Source: Sinosporangium siamense (lineage in GTDB: Bacteria; Actinomycetota; Actinomycetes; Streptosporangiales; Streptosporangiaceae). Taken from it: a stretch of DNA of 64,000 nucleotides. The stretch covers positions 186,001 through 250,000 of the forward strand of contig NZ_BOOW01000030.1 of NCBI RefSeq assembly GCF_016863435.1, read 5' to 3'. The notes below the pieces were generated by a model. That model had not been told where the DNA came from and searched no databases. It saw only the letters and a program-made list of their open reading frames with translations. Position numbers and translations under genes: made by a program. This document shows, piece by piece, positions 33,456 through 45,056 of the stretch (positions are counted from its first letter, which is position 1; each line of letters opens with the position of its first letter).

Positions 33456-35426
33456 ATGCTCACTGGCAGCCGACCGATTCACGTCAAGATCATTCTGCTG
33501 CTCGCAGTGCCGATCTCCTCGCTCATCGCACTGTGGATCTTCGCGGCGGGCCTGACCGGAAGTGACGGGCTACGCCTCCTGGAGATCAACGCCGTCTCCA
33601 ACACGGTCTCGCTCCCCTCGGAGCAGGCCAGCATCCAGATCCAGCACGAGCGCCTGGCCTCCGTGCGCTATCTGCGCCCCGGCCAGGATCCCGGCGAACT
33701 GCACGCCCAGCGCGTCAAAACCGACGCCGCCGTGGCGAACTTCATCAAGCTCGCCACCTCCGAGGACACGCTGGACAACCTCAATCCCGAGACCCGCACC
33801 CTGCTCCACACGGTCATCCGCGAGCTCGAACGGCTCCCCGAGATCCGCGGTCAGGTCGACGACCGCAGCGCCACCACCCTTGAGGTCATCGACTTCTTCA
33901 GCGAGATCATCGACAGCAGCTTCCGGTTGTACGACAGGATGATCCTGGTCCCCGACATCTCGCTCTACCGCCAGGCCAAGGCGGTCACCATGCTCGGCGA
34001 GGCCAAGGAGATCCTCAGCCGCGAACGCTCCCTCATCGCCGGCACCGTCGCCCTCGGCCGCGTCACCCAGGCCGAACGCGACGCCTTCACCCGCATGGCG
34101 GCCACGCGCCACTTCCTCTACAGCCAGGCCCTCGGCCAGCTCGACGAGGATATCCGCGGCCCCTACGAGAAGCTCTACTCCTCCCAGCTCTACAACCGCT
34201 TCACCACCATCGAGGAAACCCTGCGCGAGATCGCCCACAAGGACTCGCACAGCGGCGGCCACGGGAGGACCGCCAAACTCCCCGTCGAATCGATGTCGTG
34301 GCCCGCCGAGGTCACCGGCTTCTGGACCGCCGTCGAACGCAACCAGGCCGAAGCCGTGCAGCAGGTCATCGTCCGCGTCACCCCCGCCGCGGTCAACATC
34401 CTCGTCCAGATCGCCATCGCCGGCGGAATCGGCCTCATCGCCGTCGTCGCCTCCATCGTCGTCTCCCTGCGCTTCCGCCGGCGCCTCGTCAGCGAACTCG
34501 CCGGCCTGCGCGACGCCGCCCGCGACCTCGCCGACGTGCGCCTCAAAGCCCTCGTCGAGCGACTCCGCCACGCCAAGAACCCCCGCGCCGCCACCGAGGA
34601 CTCCGCGCCCCTCGACGTCGACGCCGAGACCCTGGAGATCCGCGGCATCGTCCACGCCTTCGACTCGGTGCAGAAGACCGCCGTCGAGGCCGCCGTCGAC
34701 CAGGCCCGCCTGCGCACCGGCGTCAGCCAAGTCTTCGTCAACCTCGCCCGGCGCAACCAGTCGCTCCTCCACCGGCAGCTCTCCCAGCTCGACACCATGG
34801 AGCGGGCGGCCCACGACCAGGAGACCCTGCGCGACCTCTTCGCCATCGACCACCTCACGACCCGCATGCGCCGCCACGCGGAAAGCCTCATCATCCTGTC
34901 CGGCGCCTCCCCCGGCCGCGGCTGGCGCAACCCCATCCCCGTCGTCGACGTCATCCGTGCGGCCCTGGCGGAAATCGAGGACTACGCCCGGGTGCAGGTC
35001 ATGCACACCCCCAAGGTCTCTCTCACCGGAGCCGCGGTCGCGGACGTCATCCACATGGTCGCCGAGCTCGCGGAGAACGCCACCCTGTTCTCACCCGACC
35101 AGACCAAGGTGGACCTGCGAAGCTTCGCGGACGAGACGGGCCTCACCATCGAGATCGAGGACCGCGGCCGCGGCGTCGGCCCGGCGGAACTCTACGAGAT
35201 CAACAGCCGCCTGACGGAGGTCCCCGAGTTCAACCTGGCCGAAAGCGACAAACTCGGCCTCTTCGTGGTCGGCCGCCTGGCCGCCCGCCACGGCATCAAG
35301 GTCGCGCTGCACACGTCCCCGTTCGGGGGGATCAACGCGGTGGTCCACATTCCGGAGGACCTCATCGTGTTCCCCCCAACGGTGGTCCCGGCCCTTCCCT
35401 CGGCGGAGAAAGCCCCTCAGGCGTGA
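33456..35426 (+). CDS. CvnA-like sensor histidine kinase with nitrate/nitrite-sensing (NIT) domain
   Basis: A 656-residue membrane sensor. An N-terminal helix (HVKIILLLAVPISSLIALWIFAAG) is followed by an extracellular NIT-like helical domain (about residues 60-300, with VSLPSEQASIQIQHERLASVRYL), a second helix (NILVQIAIAGGIGLIAVVASIVVSL), a HAMP-like stretch and a HATPase domain with ELAENATLFSPDQTKVDL, EIEDRGRGVGPAEL and KLGLFVVGRLAARHGI. The dimerisation region has NLARRNQSLLHRQLSQLD, typical of conservon CvnA proteins, and no obvious phospho-acceptor histidine box. CvnB, CvnC and CvnD genes are absent downstream, which is odd because these four usually form one operon. Confidence 0.85.
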   Translation: MLTGSRPIHVKIILLLAVPISSLIALWIFAAGLTGSDGLRLLEINAVSNTVSLPSEQASIQIQHERLASVRYLRPGQDPGELHAQRVKTDAAVANFIKLATSEDTLDNLNPETRTLLHTVIRELERLPEIRGQVDDRSATTLEVIDFFSEIIDSSFRLYDRMILVPDISLYRQAKAVTMLGEAKEILSRERSLIAGTVALGRVTQAERDAFTRMAATRHFLYSQALGQLDEDIRGPYEKLYSSQLYNRFTTIEETLREIAHKDSHSGGHGRTAKLPVESMSWPAEVTGFWTAVERNQAEAVQQVIVRVTPAAVNILVQIAIAGGIGLIAVVASIVVSLRFRRRLVSELAGLRDAARDLADVRLKALVERLRHAKNPRAATEDSAPLDVDAETLEIRGIVHAFDSVQKTAVEAAVDQARLRTGVSQVFVNLARRNQSLLHRQLSQLDTMERAAHDQETLRDLFAIDHLTTRMRRHAESLIILSGASPGRGWRNPIPVVDVIRAALAEIEDYARVQVMHTPKVSLTGAAVADVIHMVAELAENATLFSPDQTKVDLRSFADETGLTIEIEDRGRGVGPAELYEINSRLTEVPEFNLAESDKLGLFVVGRLAARHGIKVALHTSPFGGINAVVHIPEDLIVFPPTVVPALPSAEKAPQA

Positions 35427-35498
35427 TGCGGCCTGGGGGGCCGGGGATGGCACGCTGGGACCTGGAGTGCAGCGAGCCTCCAAGGTAGACTCAACCGT

Positions 35499-35779
35499 GG
35501 TCCCGATCCCTCACAGAGGGATCGGAACGCGCTGTCGGCGAGCCGGCCCAGGAAATGGCCGGGTCCTCGTCGCCCCTTCGAGGGGTTGCAACGCGACATC
35601 CCTTCAGGCCCGCCGCCGGGCACCACATCCTCATCACCCCTCCGAGGGGTTGCAACGCCACGTCCCTTCTCGGCCCGCCGCCGGGCACCACACCCCTTCG
35701 AGGGGTTGCAACGCGACATCCCTTCAGGGCCCGCGCGCGGGCACCGCATCCTCCTCATCACCCCTTAGAGGGGCGAAGC
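35499..35779 (+). repeat. Tandem repeat of about 64 bp resembling a decayed CRISPR array
   Basis: Units begin near 35499 (most decayed), 35563, 35627, 35692 (first part of the repeat half missing) and 35748. The clearest repeat halves span 35563-35592 and 35627-35656: GTCCTCGTC or ATCCTCATC, then CCCCT-CGAGGGG, ending GTTGCAAC. The half at 35563 aligns with the reverse complement of the CRISPR repeat at 49.6-50.0 kb at about 25 of 31 positions. The 34-35 base 'spacer' halves (35593-35626, 35657-35691, 35713-35747) are near-copies of one another: GCGACATCCCTTC followed by a GGCCCG...CGGGC hairpin, then CACC. This is not a normal array, where spacers differ. It lies between the convergent kinase and DUF1203 genes. 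Confidence 0.6.
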
Positions 35780-35843
35780 GCGGCTGTCCTCGTAGCGGCT
35801 GTAGCCGCCACACGCCGTGCACGCCGAGTCTCTGGTCCTGTGG

Positions 35844-36356
35844 TCAGGGCCTGCGCACCTCGTATTGGAAGCAGCCGTACTCCACCGCCCGTATGTGCAC
35901 GAGCGCGACTTCGGGGTCGGCGAAGGCCGCGTGCAGCGCCTGGTCCACGGCAACCTGAGCCTGCCCGGGATCTTGCGGCAACCGTACGAGGGTGCCGCCT
36001 GTGATCTGGCCTCCGCCGCTGTAGCGGCGGACGACACGCATTGCCCCGGTCTCGGTGAACGGATGGCCCGACTCCGAATCCGGGCCCTCGCACTGACCGG
36101 CGTGGATGAAGACCGGGCCCACCTCGTCGTAGGCCCCCGGGTCCGCCCCCACCTCGGCCGCCCACCGGCGCAGCGGAGCGTACGACACCAGCGAGATCCG
36201 CTCGCCGGCACGGCTACGGCGCAAACAGCAGCGCAATGGCGCGCCGTCCTCGTCGTGCACCCGGGGCCGGGGAACCGCGCCGGCATCGTCGCGTTTATGG
36301 AGCTCCTCGAGAACCTGGGGAGGGATGGCGGCCGGCTGATAGGTCACTGTCGTCAC
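35844..36356 (-). CDS. DUF1203-family protein
   Basis: About 170 residues matching DUF1203: YQPAAIPPQVLEELHKRDDAG, PLRCCLRRSRAGERISLVSYAPL, GPVFIHAGQCEGPD and the C-terminal ALVHIRAVEYGCFQYEVRR. The family is widespread and uncharacterised; the paired cysteines and FIHAGQC motif look conserved. The start is uncertain: GTG 36356 lies just before the domain, whereas TTG 36386 extends it by 10 residues. Neither has a good ribosome-binding site. Confidence 0.72.
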   Translation of the reverse strand: MTTVTYQPAAIPPQVLEELHKRDDAGAVPRPRVHDEDGAPLRCCLRRSRAGERISLVSYAPLRRWAAEVGADPGAYDEVGPVFIHAGQCEGPDSESGHPFTETGAMRVVRRYSGGGQITGGTLVRLPQDPGQAQVAVDQALHAAFADPEVALVHIRAVEYGCFQYEVRRP

Positions 36357-36386
36357 GTACCCAGGCTGCGCGGCTGAAGTCGCCAA

Positions 36387-36785
36387 TGCTGGCGACTATC
36401 GGACTTCACGTTCGGCCGGAGACACCGGCCCCGCCGGCACGTGCGAAACACGCGCTAGCCGTACACCCGTTGGTCCGGACGCGCAGATCATCCTCAGCTT
36501 CCCGCTCTTGGAGAGCCGACCGGCGCCCGGGTGCCGGCCGAATCCGGCCGCCGCGCTGCGGCCGGAGTCCCGGCCGGTAACGCGTTCGCGACCAAGCCCG
36601 AGCCGGCCCGCTGCAACCGCCGGCCGCCGGTCTGCCGTTGGTGGGGTGGCCGGACGGCGCTGGAGTGCTTCAGACCGTCAAGGGATCGTGTGGGTATTTC
36701 CGTTCGCATTTCCGGGACAGCATAAGAATTTATTAGGAAAGCACCATGAGCGCGCACTAGTCCAAACAACAATCAGCTCGGCCGT
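36387..36785. other. Gene-poor stretch of about 400 bases
   Basis: No frame here has a convincing start, ribosome-binding site or protein-like composition on either strand. Near 36720-36780 the sequence becomes locally AT-rich (AAGAATTTATTAGGAAAGC), unlike its surroundings, just before an MMPL remnant. It looks like decayed or inserted DNA. Confidence 0.4.
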
Positions 36786-36941
36786 ATGATCCCGCTCGTC
36801 TTCGGCTTCGTCGTCGTCATGGCCTTCGTACTGCTCCTGGCGTCCTTCCGGTCGCTCGTCGTGGCGTTGAAGGCGATCGTGCTGAACCTGCTGTCGGTGG
36901 CCGCGGCCTACGGTGTGCTGGTCGTCGTCTTCCAATGGGGC
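36786..36941 (+). pseudogene. MMPL/RND transporter remnant
   Basis: The frame reads MIPLVFGFVVVMAFVLLLAS, FRSLVVALKAIVLNLLSVAA, AYGVLVVVFQWG, a close match to the conserved membrane core of MMPL-family exporters (hydrophobic helix, FRS, KAIVLNLLS, second helix). Family proteins exceed 700 residues; only about 52 remain, followed by unrelated sequence and a stop at 37058. It is therefore a fragment of a once complete exporter. Confidence 0.75.
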
Positions 36942-37044
36942 GTCGAAACAGGTGACGAGGACCACCCCAGTCCGCATATGCCCGTAGGAGATTCGGCGTG
37001 GAATCACGCAGAAACCAAATCAACGCGGGCTCCGTCTAATAGAA

Positions 37045-37911
37045 ATGCGGACCATTAGTCTCGCTCTGGCCACCACTTTGGCGTTGGTCACAGCCTCGAC
37101 GGATAGTTCGGCTCCGGCGCCACCGTCGGCGGCTGAGCAATGTCCAGAAAAGTGGGCCGGGCGCCAGCCCGGCGACTGGGTGCCCCATCCTCCCGCTCAG
37201 GACTCGTCCACCTTGGTGCCCGGCTCACCTGTCGAAGCGGAAATCTGTGCATACACCGTGAACGGCGAAAAAATCGGGAAACCCACCAAGCTTAGCGGCA
37301 GCCCGGCGAAGTTAGTCGAGGATCTGAACTATCTTCCACTGGGGGAGATACTACCGAGACCGTGCCCCGCCGTGTTCTCGGTCATCGTCAATTATCTGAT
37401 CCGGCTGAGATACAGCGACAACAAGGTCGGCTGGGTGAGCACGGCATTCGAGGTGAACGAATGCGTTGTGACCACCAACGGGCGGCACCGCAGCGCGGCC
37501 TACTTCGGCGAAGAGATCAAACACGCCTATGAGACCGGCAGGTGGGGCGGATTCTCCTCGCCGACGTCATGCGCCTCGGCCCCCGGGCACCGCGGCCAGG
37601 AGAAGGTCATAGTCCCCCCGGGAGCCGACGGATTGACCCTCTGCCGCTTCCACGACGGCGAACTCATCAAGCACCTGGACCGCGCGACGGCGAAGCAGCT
37701 GGCGGCCGCCGCCAGTGCACTCCCCACACGCCCCAACGACTTCCAGTGCGACGGTCCAACCGGCGGCCCCGAGATCCGGATGATCTTTCACTATCCGATC
37801 GGGCCGCCGGCCGAGGCTCTGCTCTGGAGTGGTCGATGCGGCGTGGAGAACCTTTACGTGGAGGCCGGGGCGTCCCCTCAGCTCCTCGAACTTCTCGCCG
37901 AACTGCCGTAG
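37045..37911 (+). CDS. Secreted hypothetical protein
   Basis: A 288-residue protein with a probable signal peptide (MRTISLALATTLALVTAST) and six or more cysteines in the mature part (EQCPEKW, EICAYTVNG, RPCPAVF, NECVVTT, TSCASAP, LTLCRFHDG, FQCDGPT, SGRCGVEN) that could form disulfides. No family is recognised. There is no clear ribosome-binding site before the ATG, and it sits among remnants, so it may be an acquired gene. Confidence 0.55.
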   Translation: MRTISLALATTLALVTASTDSSAPAPPSAAEQCPEKWAGRQPGDWVPHPPAQDSSTLVPGSPVEAEICAYTVNGEKIGKPTKLSGSPAKLVEDLNYLPLGEILPRPCPAVFSVIVNYLIRLRYSDNKVGWVSTAFEVNECVVTTNGRHRSAAYFGEEIKHAYETGRWGGFSSPTSCASAPGHRGQEKVIVPPGADGLTLCRFHDGELIKHLDRATAKQLAAAASALPTRPNDFQCDGPTGGPEIRMIFHYPIGPPAEALLWSGRCGVENLYVEAGASPQLLELLAELP

Positions 37912-37961
37912 CCCCCGGAGACAGCCCCCGGGCCCAAATAGCGGGACCGGGGGCCACCGGG

Positions 37962-38159
37962 CTAAGGAGTGGGGACGTCAGGCCGCTCGGTGACGCGAAT
38001 GGTGTCAATGAGCACTGCCCCCACCCGCGGGGTGAAGCGAAGGTTGAACTGCCCGTCGACCACCTTCACCGTGTAGCGGCGAACGGTGGTGCTTCCTGTC
38101 CCGGCGGCCAGGACAGCCTCGTCTATCTTGCCGTCCGGCTCGGGCGCCGCCTGGGCCAC
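37962..38159 (-). pseudogene. Carbohydrate-binding/malectin-like C-terminal fragment
   Basis: A 65-codon frame ends RRYTVKVVDGQFNLRFTPRVG, then AVLIDTIRVTERPD. The pattern 'VVDGxLNLRF...xxAxxxxIxVxE' is typical of the last strands of malectin-like or glycoside-hydrolase-attached domains. The first part of such a domain and any catalytic module are missing, so this is probably the tail of a deleted gene. A GTG at 38159 could still start it as a mini-protein. Confidence 0.45.
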
Positions 38160-38216
38160 TCAGAAGGTTGAGCGCTGCCCTCTGTCATGGTCTAAAGGCC
38201 AGACATCTCGAGGATC

Positions 38217-38750
38217 TCAGAGCTGGCAAGGGTGGCCGGGCAAACGCACATGTCTATTCGCCTCCCTCATCCGGAGCAGCAACTGAAACCCCTCTTCACG
38301 GGTACAACACCCTTCCATCACGGCCTCTGAAATGAGATCTGCCGTGTCGCGAGTCGGAACCCCCTGGGCGCGGGCATACTCCAGTGCATCACGGTCATCA
38401 CTGATCCAATACGACCCCTTGAACTCCTCCCAGGTCAAGATCACATGACAGGTCTGCGCCTCACCGAGATGCTTCAGCGGCTCTTCCCGGAGTCCACCGA
38501 ATACAGCACGGCGAATGCGCTCGACGCGATCGATCTCATCGGGATCATCGATTTCGATCGGATCCCCGAGCCACCCCGCCTGCGCAAGGGTGGTCAACTG
38601 CGGCAAGTAACGAGACGACTTTTCCGCCTCCAGAGCTATCGCCTCCACCCAGCGCCCGCGTCCACGGAGCACCTGCTCAAGCAACGGGAGACGCGACACA
38701 GTGGCGAAGTTACACAGAACCGTATTGTCCGGAAACCAATGCCAGCTCAT
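38217..38750 (-). CDS. PIN-like protein, probable toxin of a toxin-antitoxin pair
   Basis: A 177-residue protein. The N-terminus SWHWFPDNTVLCNFATVSRL places an early aspartate (Asp8) as in PIN nucleases. Further acidic residues appear in GRWVEAIALEAEKSS, YWISDDRDALEYARAQGV and PTRDTADLISEAV, the usual PIN order (Asp, Glu, Asp, Asp). Its ATG overlaps the upstream XRE-ImmA stop by 4 bases, so the pair is tightly coupled. RNA cleavage is inferred from the fold-like pattern and the arrangement. Confidence 0.65.
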   Translation of the reverse strand: MSWHWFPDNTVLCNFATVSRLPLLEQVLRGRGRWVEAIALEAEKSSRYLPQLTTLAQAGWLGDPIEIDDPDEIDRVERIRRAVFGGLREEPLKHLGEAQTCHVILTWEEFKGSYWISDDRDALEYARAQGVPTRDTADLISEAVMEGCCTREEGFQLLLRMREANRHVRLPGHPCQL

Positions 38751-39868
38751 GGCGAGAGGGGAGATTCCTCTCCGCTCACGTCAATAGCCAGGCGCAAAGT
38801 GTCGGTATCGACCCCGATGAGGTTTGCGTAAGGACGCAGCGTCGTCTTTCCATCGGCATACGCCTGAAAGGCCGCTCGAAGTAGCGGGACCGGCATGCGT
38901 GGGCGTGACGCGGCGGCGATCCACTCGCCAAGAAGGTGTGCGGAATCTGCACGCTGGGCCGCCTGGGCAGCGTTAAGCCGCCTCAACGAGTCGCAGAGCC
39001 TCCGGTCTATCAACCCCAGATTGAGCAAGCGCCACGCCAGCGTGCTCGGCGACACCCACCATCTGCAAGCCATCCCGGCCAGCGAGGCAAGCGTCTGATC
39101 GCCCATCGAAATCTCCTGTCGGAGGATGTCTTGTGGCAGGAGGAACTCCGCAGCGAAGGCGTTGGCCCGTATCTCCGAGGGATGCTGCTTGTGCGTCGCG
39201 TCATTGAGATCGGCGTCCACACGCAGACCTTGATCGTCACGAGCGAGAAGGTGCCCGAGTTCATGAGCGACGGTGAAACGCTGACGAGCCGGCACTTCGG
39301 ATGTGCCGACGACCATCAAACTCGTCTGGTGGTCGACATAAGCCAGGCCGTCGAAGCCGTCGGGCAAGCGGACGATCCGCACGTCAACGCCGAACACATC
39401 CTCCGCCAGCGAGGCGAGATCACGATGCCGCCAAGGCAACATCTCACGAACACGGGCATGATCCAATGCATTGCGGGCCAATTCATGCCCCTGGTCGACT
39501 GCCCGTTTGGCTTTGGAGGGCAGGGTTAACGTAGCCACTTCCTGCTGATAACCGAGGAATCCCAGATCAGCGCGTATCTGAGCGAGGCGCTCCGCTTCCT
39601 CTACGGCACTGTCTGCGGCTGAGGACCGGGTTGAGACACGCGCCGCCATGGACGAGACAACGGGATCCGCACCAAGCAGCCAGTCCACCGTGACTCTCCC
39701 CAGATCGGCGATCCGCGCCAGATCCAAGGAGGTGAATCGCCGAACCCCGCTCAGCGATTTGGACATCTTCGAGGGGTCCAAGCCCGCCTTGACGGCGAAC
39801 TCACCTTGCGTGAGACCGCTCTCCGCGATCAGTTGCCGCATACGTTGAAGCGTTGTCTCCCCGGCCAT
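38747..39868 (-). CDS. XRE-type HTH fused to ImmA/IrrE metallopeptidase, probable antitoxin/regulator
   Basis: A 373-residue protein. The N-terminal HTH (residues about 6-60) reads MRQLIAESGLTQGEFAVKAGLDPSKMSKSLSGVRRF in pieces. The ImmA/IrrE zinc-peptidase domain has FTVAHELGHLLARDDQG (His202, Glu203, His206) and ANAFAAEFLLPQDIL with the third ligand region. A helical C-terminus follows. Such COG2856 proteins act as antitoxins or as proteases that destroy a repressor. It is transcribed ahead of the PIN-like gene with overlapping stop/start, and a perfect 17-bp palindrome lies 20 bases before its ATG. Confidence 0.85.
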   Translation of the reverse strand: MAGETTLQRMRQLIAESGLTQGEFAVKAGLDPSKMSKSLSGVRRFTSLDLARIADLGRVTVDWLLGADPVVSSMAARVSTRSSAADSAVEEAERLAQIRADLGFLGYQQEVATLTLPSKAKRAVDQGHELARNALDHARVREMLPWRHRDLASLAEDVFGVDVRIVRLPDGFDGLAYVDHQTSLMVVGTSEVPARQRFTVAHELGHLLARDDQGLRVDADLNDATHKQHPSEIRANAFAAEFLLPQDILRQEISMGDQTLASLAGMACRWWVSPSTLAWRLLNLGLIDRRLCDSLRRLNAAQAAQRADSAHLLGEWIAAASRPRMPVPLLRAAFQAYADGKTTLRPYANLIGVDTDTLRLAIDVSGEESPLSP

Positions 39869-39887
39869 GCCTCAATCCTAGATTCGT

Positions 39888-39904
39888 GTTGCGAAAATCG
39901 CAAC
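39888..39904. promoter_or_regulatory. Palindrome upstream of XRE-ImmA gene
   Basis: GTTGCGA-AAA-TCGCAAC is a perfect inverted repeat with seven-base arms, 20 bases before the XRE-ImmA start. Its size and place fit autorepression by the HTH domain, as in most toxin-antitoxin operons. Confidence 0.6.
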
Positions 39905-39950
39905 GACGGAACCCGGAGTGTCTACCGCGCAAAACGGACTGGCCTCCCCT

Positions 39951-39976
39951 GGCCGTACGGCTTGCGCCGTACGGCC
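39951..39976 (-). terminator. Hairpin terminator behind the response-regulator gene
   Basis: GGCCGTACGGC, loop TTGC, GCCGTACGGCC: a perfect 11-bp stem 14 bases after the response-regulator stop. No T-run follows on the minus strand (AGGGGAGG), so it may act as a U-less terminator. Confidence 0.6.
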
Positions 39977-39989
39977 TGGACTGCGGGGG

Positions 39990-40622
39990 TCAACCCAGGG
40001 CGTCTAGGGCCGCCCGGAGGTGGGCGATGCGGTCGGTGAGGTCGGCGAGTGGGCCCGCGAGGCCGGGGGTGGAGCCGTTGCGTGCGAGGTCGTGCAGGCG
40101 GCCCAGCTCTGTTTCCACGGCGGTGAGCCGCCGTGAGAGCTCGGGCAGCAGGGCGGCGGGGCGCTCGCCCGACTGGTCGGGGAGTTCGGCGGCGAGCTGC
40201 TCGCGGAGCAGAGCCGCCTGTTCCGCGAGTCGCCGGTTCATGTTGTGAAGCTCGACGAAAACGGAGACCTTGGCCCGCAGCACCCAAGGGTCGAACGGTT
40301 TGGTGAGATAGTCGACGGCACCTGCGGCATATCCCCGGAAAGCGTAGTCGGGGGCGCTGTCGACAACGGTCAGAAAGATAATCGGAATATTCCGAGTGCG
40401 CTCGCGCCGCTTGATATGGGCGGCTGTTTCAAAGCCATCCATCCCAGGCATGCGAACATCGAGGAGGATCAGCGCGAATTCCGTGCTGAGCAGAGCCTTG
40501 AGGGCTTCCTCCCCTGATCGGGCACGCATGGGAACGACGTCGAGAGAGCTGAGAATCGCCTCAAGAGCGATCAGGTTCTCTTCTCTATCGTCGACCAGCA
40601 ATACCCGGGTGCGGTCTGGCAT
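39990..40622 (-). CDS. Response regulator without DNA-binding output
   Basis: A 210-residue protein. The receiver domain has VLLVDDREENLIALE, the phospho-acceptor aspartate in LILLDVRMPGMDGFE, IIFLTVVD and the lysine of VDYLTKPFDP. The remaining 80 residues are helical, heptad-rich and lack HTH or enzymatic motifs (MNRRLAEQAALLREQLAAEL, LPELSRRLTAVETELGRLH). It starts 3 bases behind the hybrid-kinase stop, so it is the kinase's co-translated partner, probably relaying phosphate or binding another protein. Confidence 0.9.
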   Translation of the reverse strand: MPDRTRVLLVDDREENLIALEAILSSLDVVPMRARSGEEALKALLSTEFALILLDVRMPGMDGFETAAHIKRRERTRNIPIIFLTVVDSAPDYAFRGYAAGAVDYLTKPFDPWVLRAKVSVFVELHNMNRRLAEQAALLREQLAAELPDQSGERPAALLPELSRRLTAVETELGRLHDLARNGSTPGLAGPLADLTDRIAHLRAALDALG

Positions 40623-40625
40623 CGG

Positions 40626-44936
<4,311 letters not shown>

Positions 44937-45056
44937 GGCACCTCCTCCGCCCCCTGCGACCGCTCGGGGGTCCTGCAAGTTTGTCACGAGGGGCACCGCG
45001 ACGGCCCGTACTCCGGTTTACCCCATGTCAGCAGTAAGTGTGATAGTCAGGGAACG

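Noticed and set aside
35417-35768. Frames with repeated MSRCNPSKG-like peptides
   Set aside because: They come from the ~64-bp tandem repeat; no start signals, and the same repeat reads open in several frames.
36494-36772. Minus-strand 92-codon frame
   Set aside because: Composition resembles translated non-coding DNA and there is no ribosome-binding site or recognisable motif.
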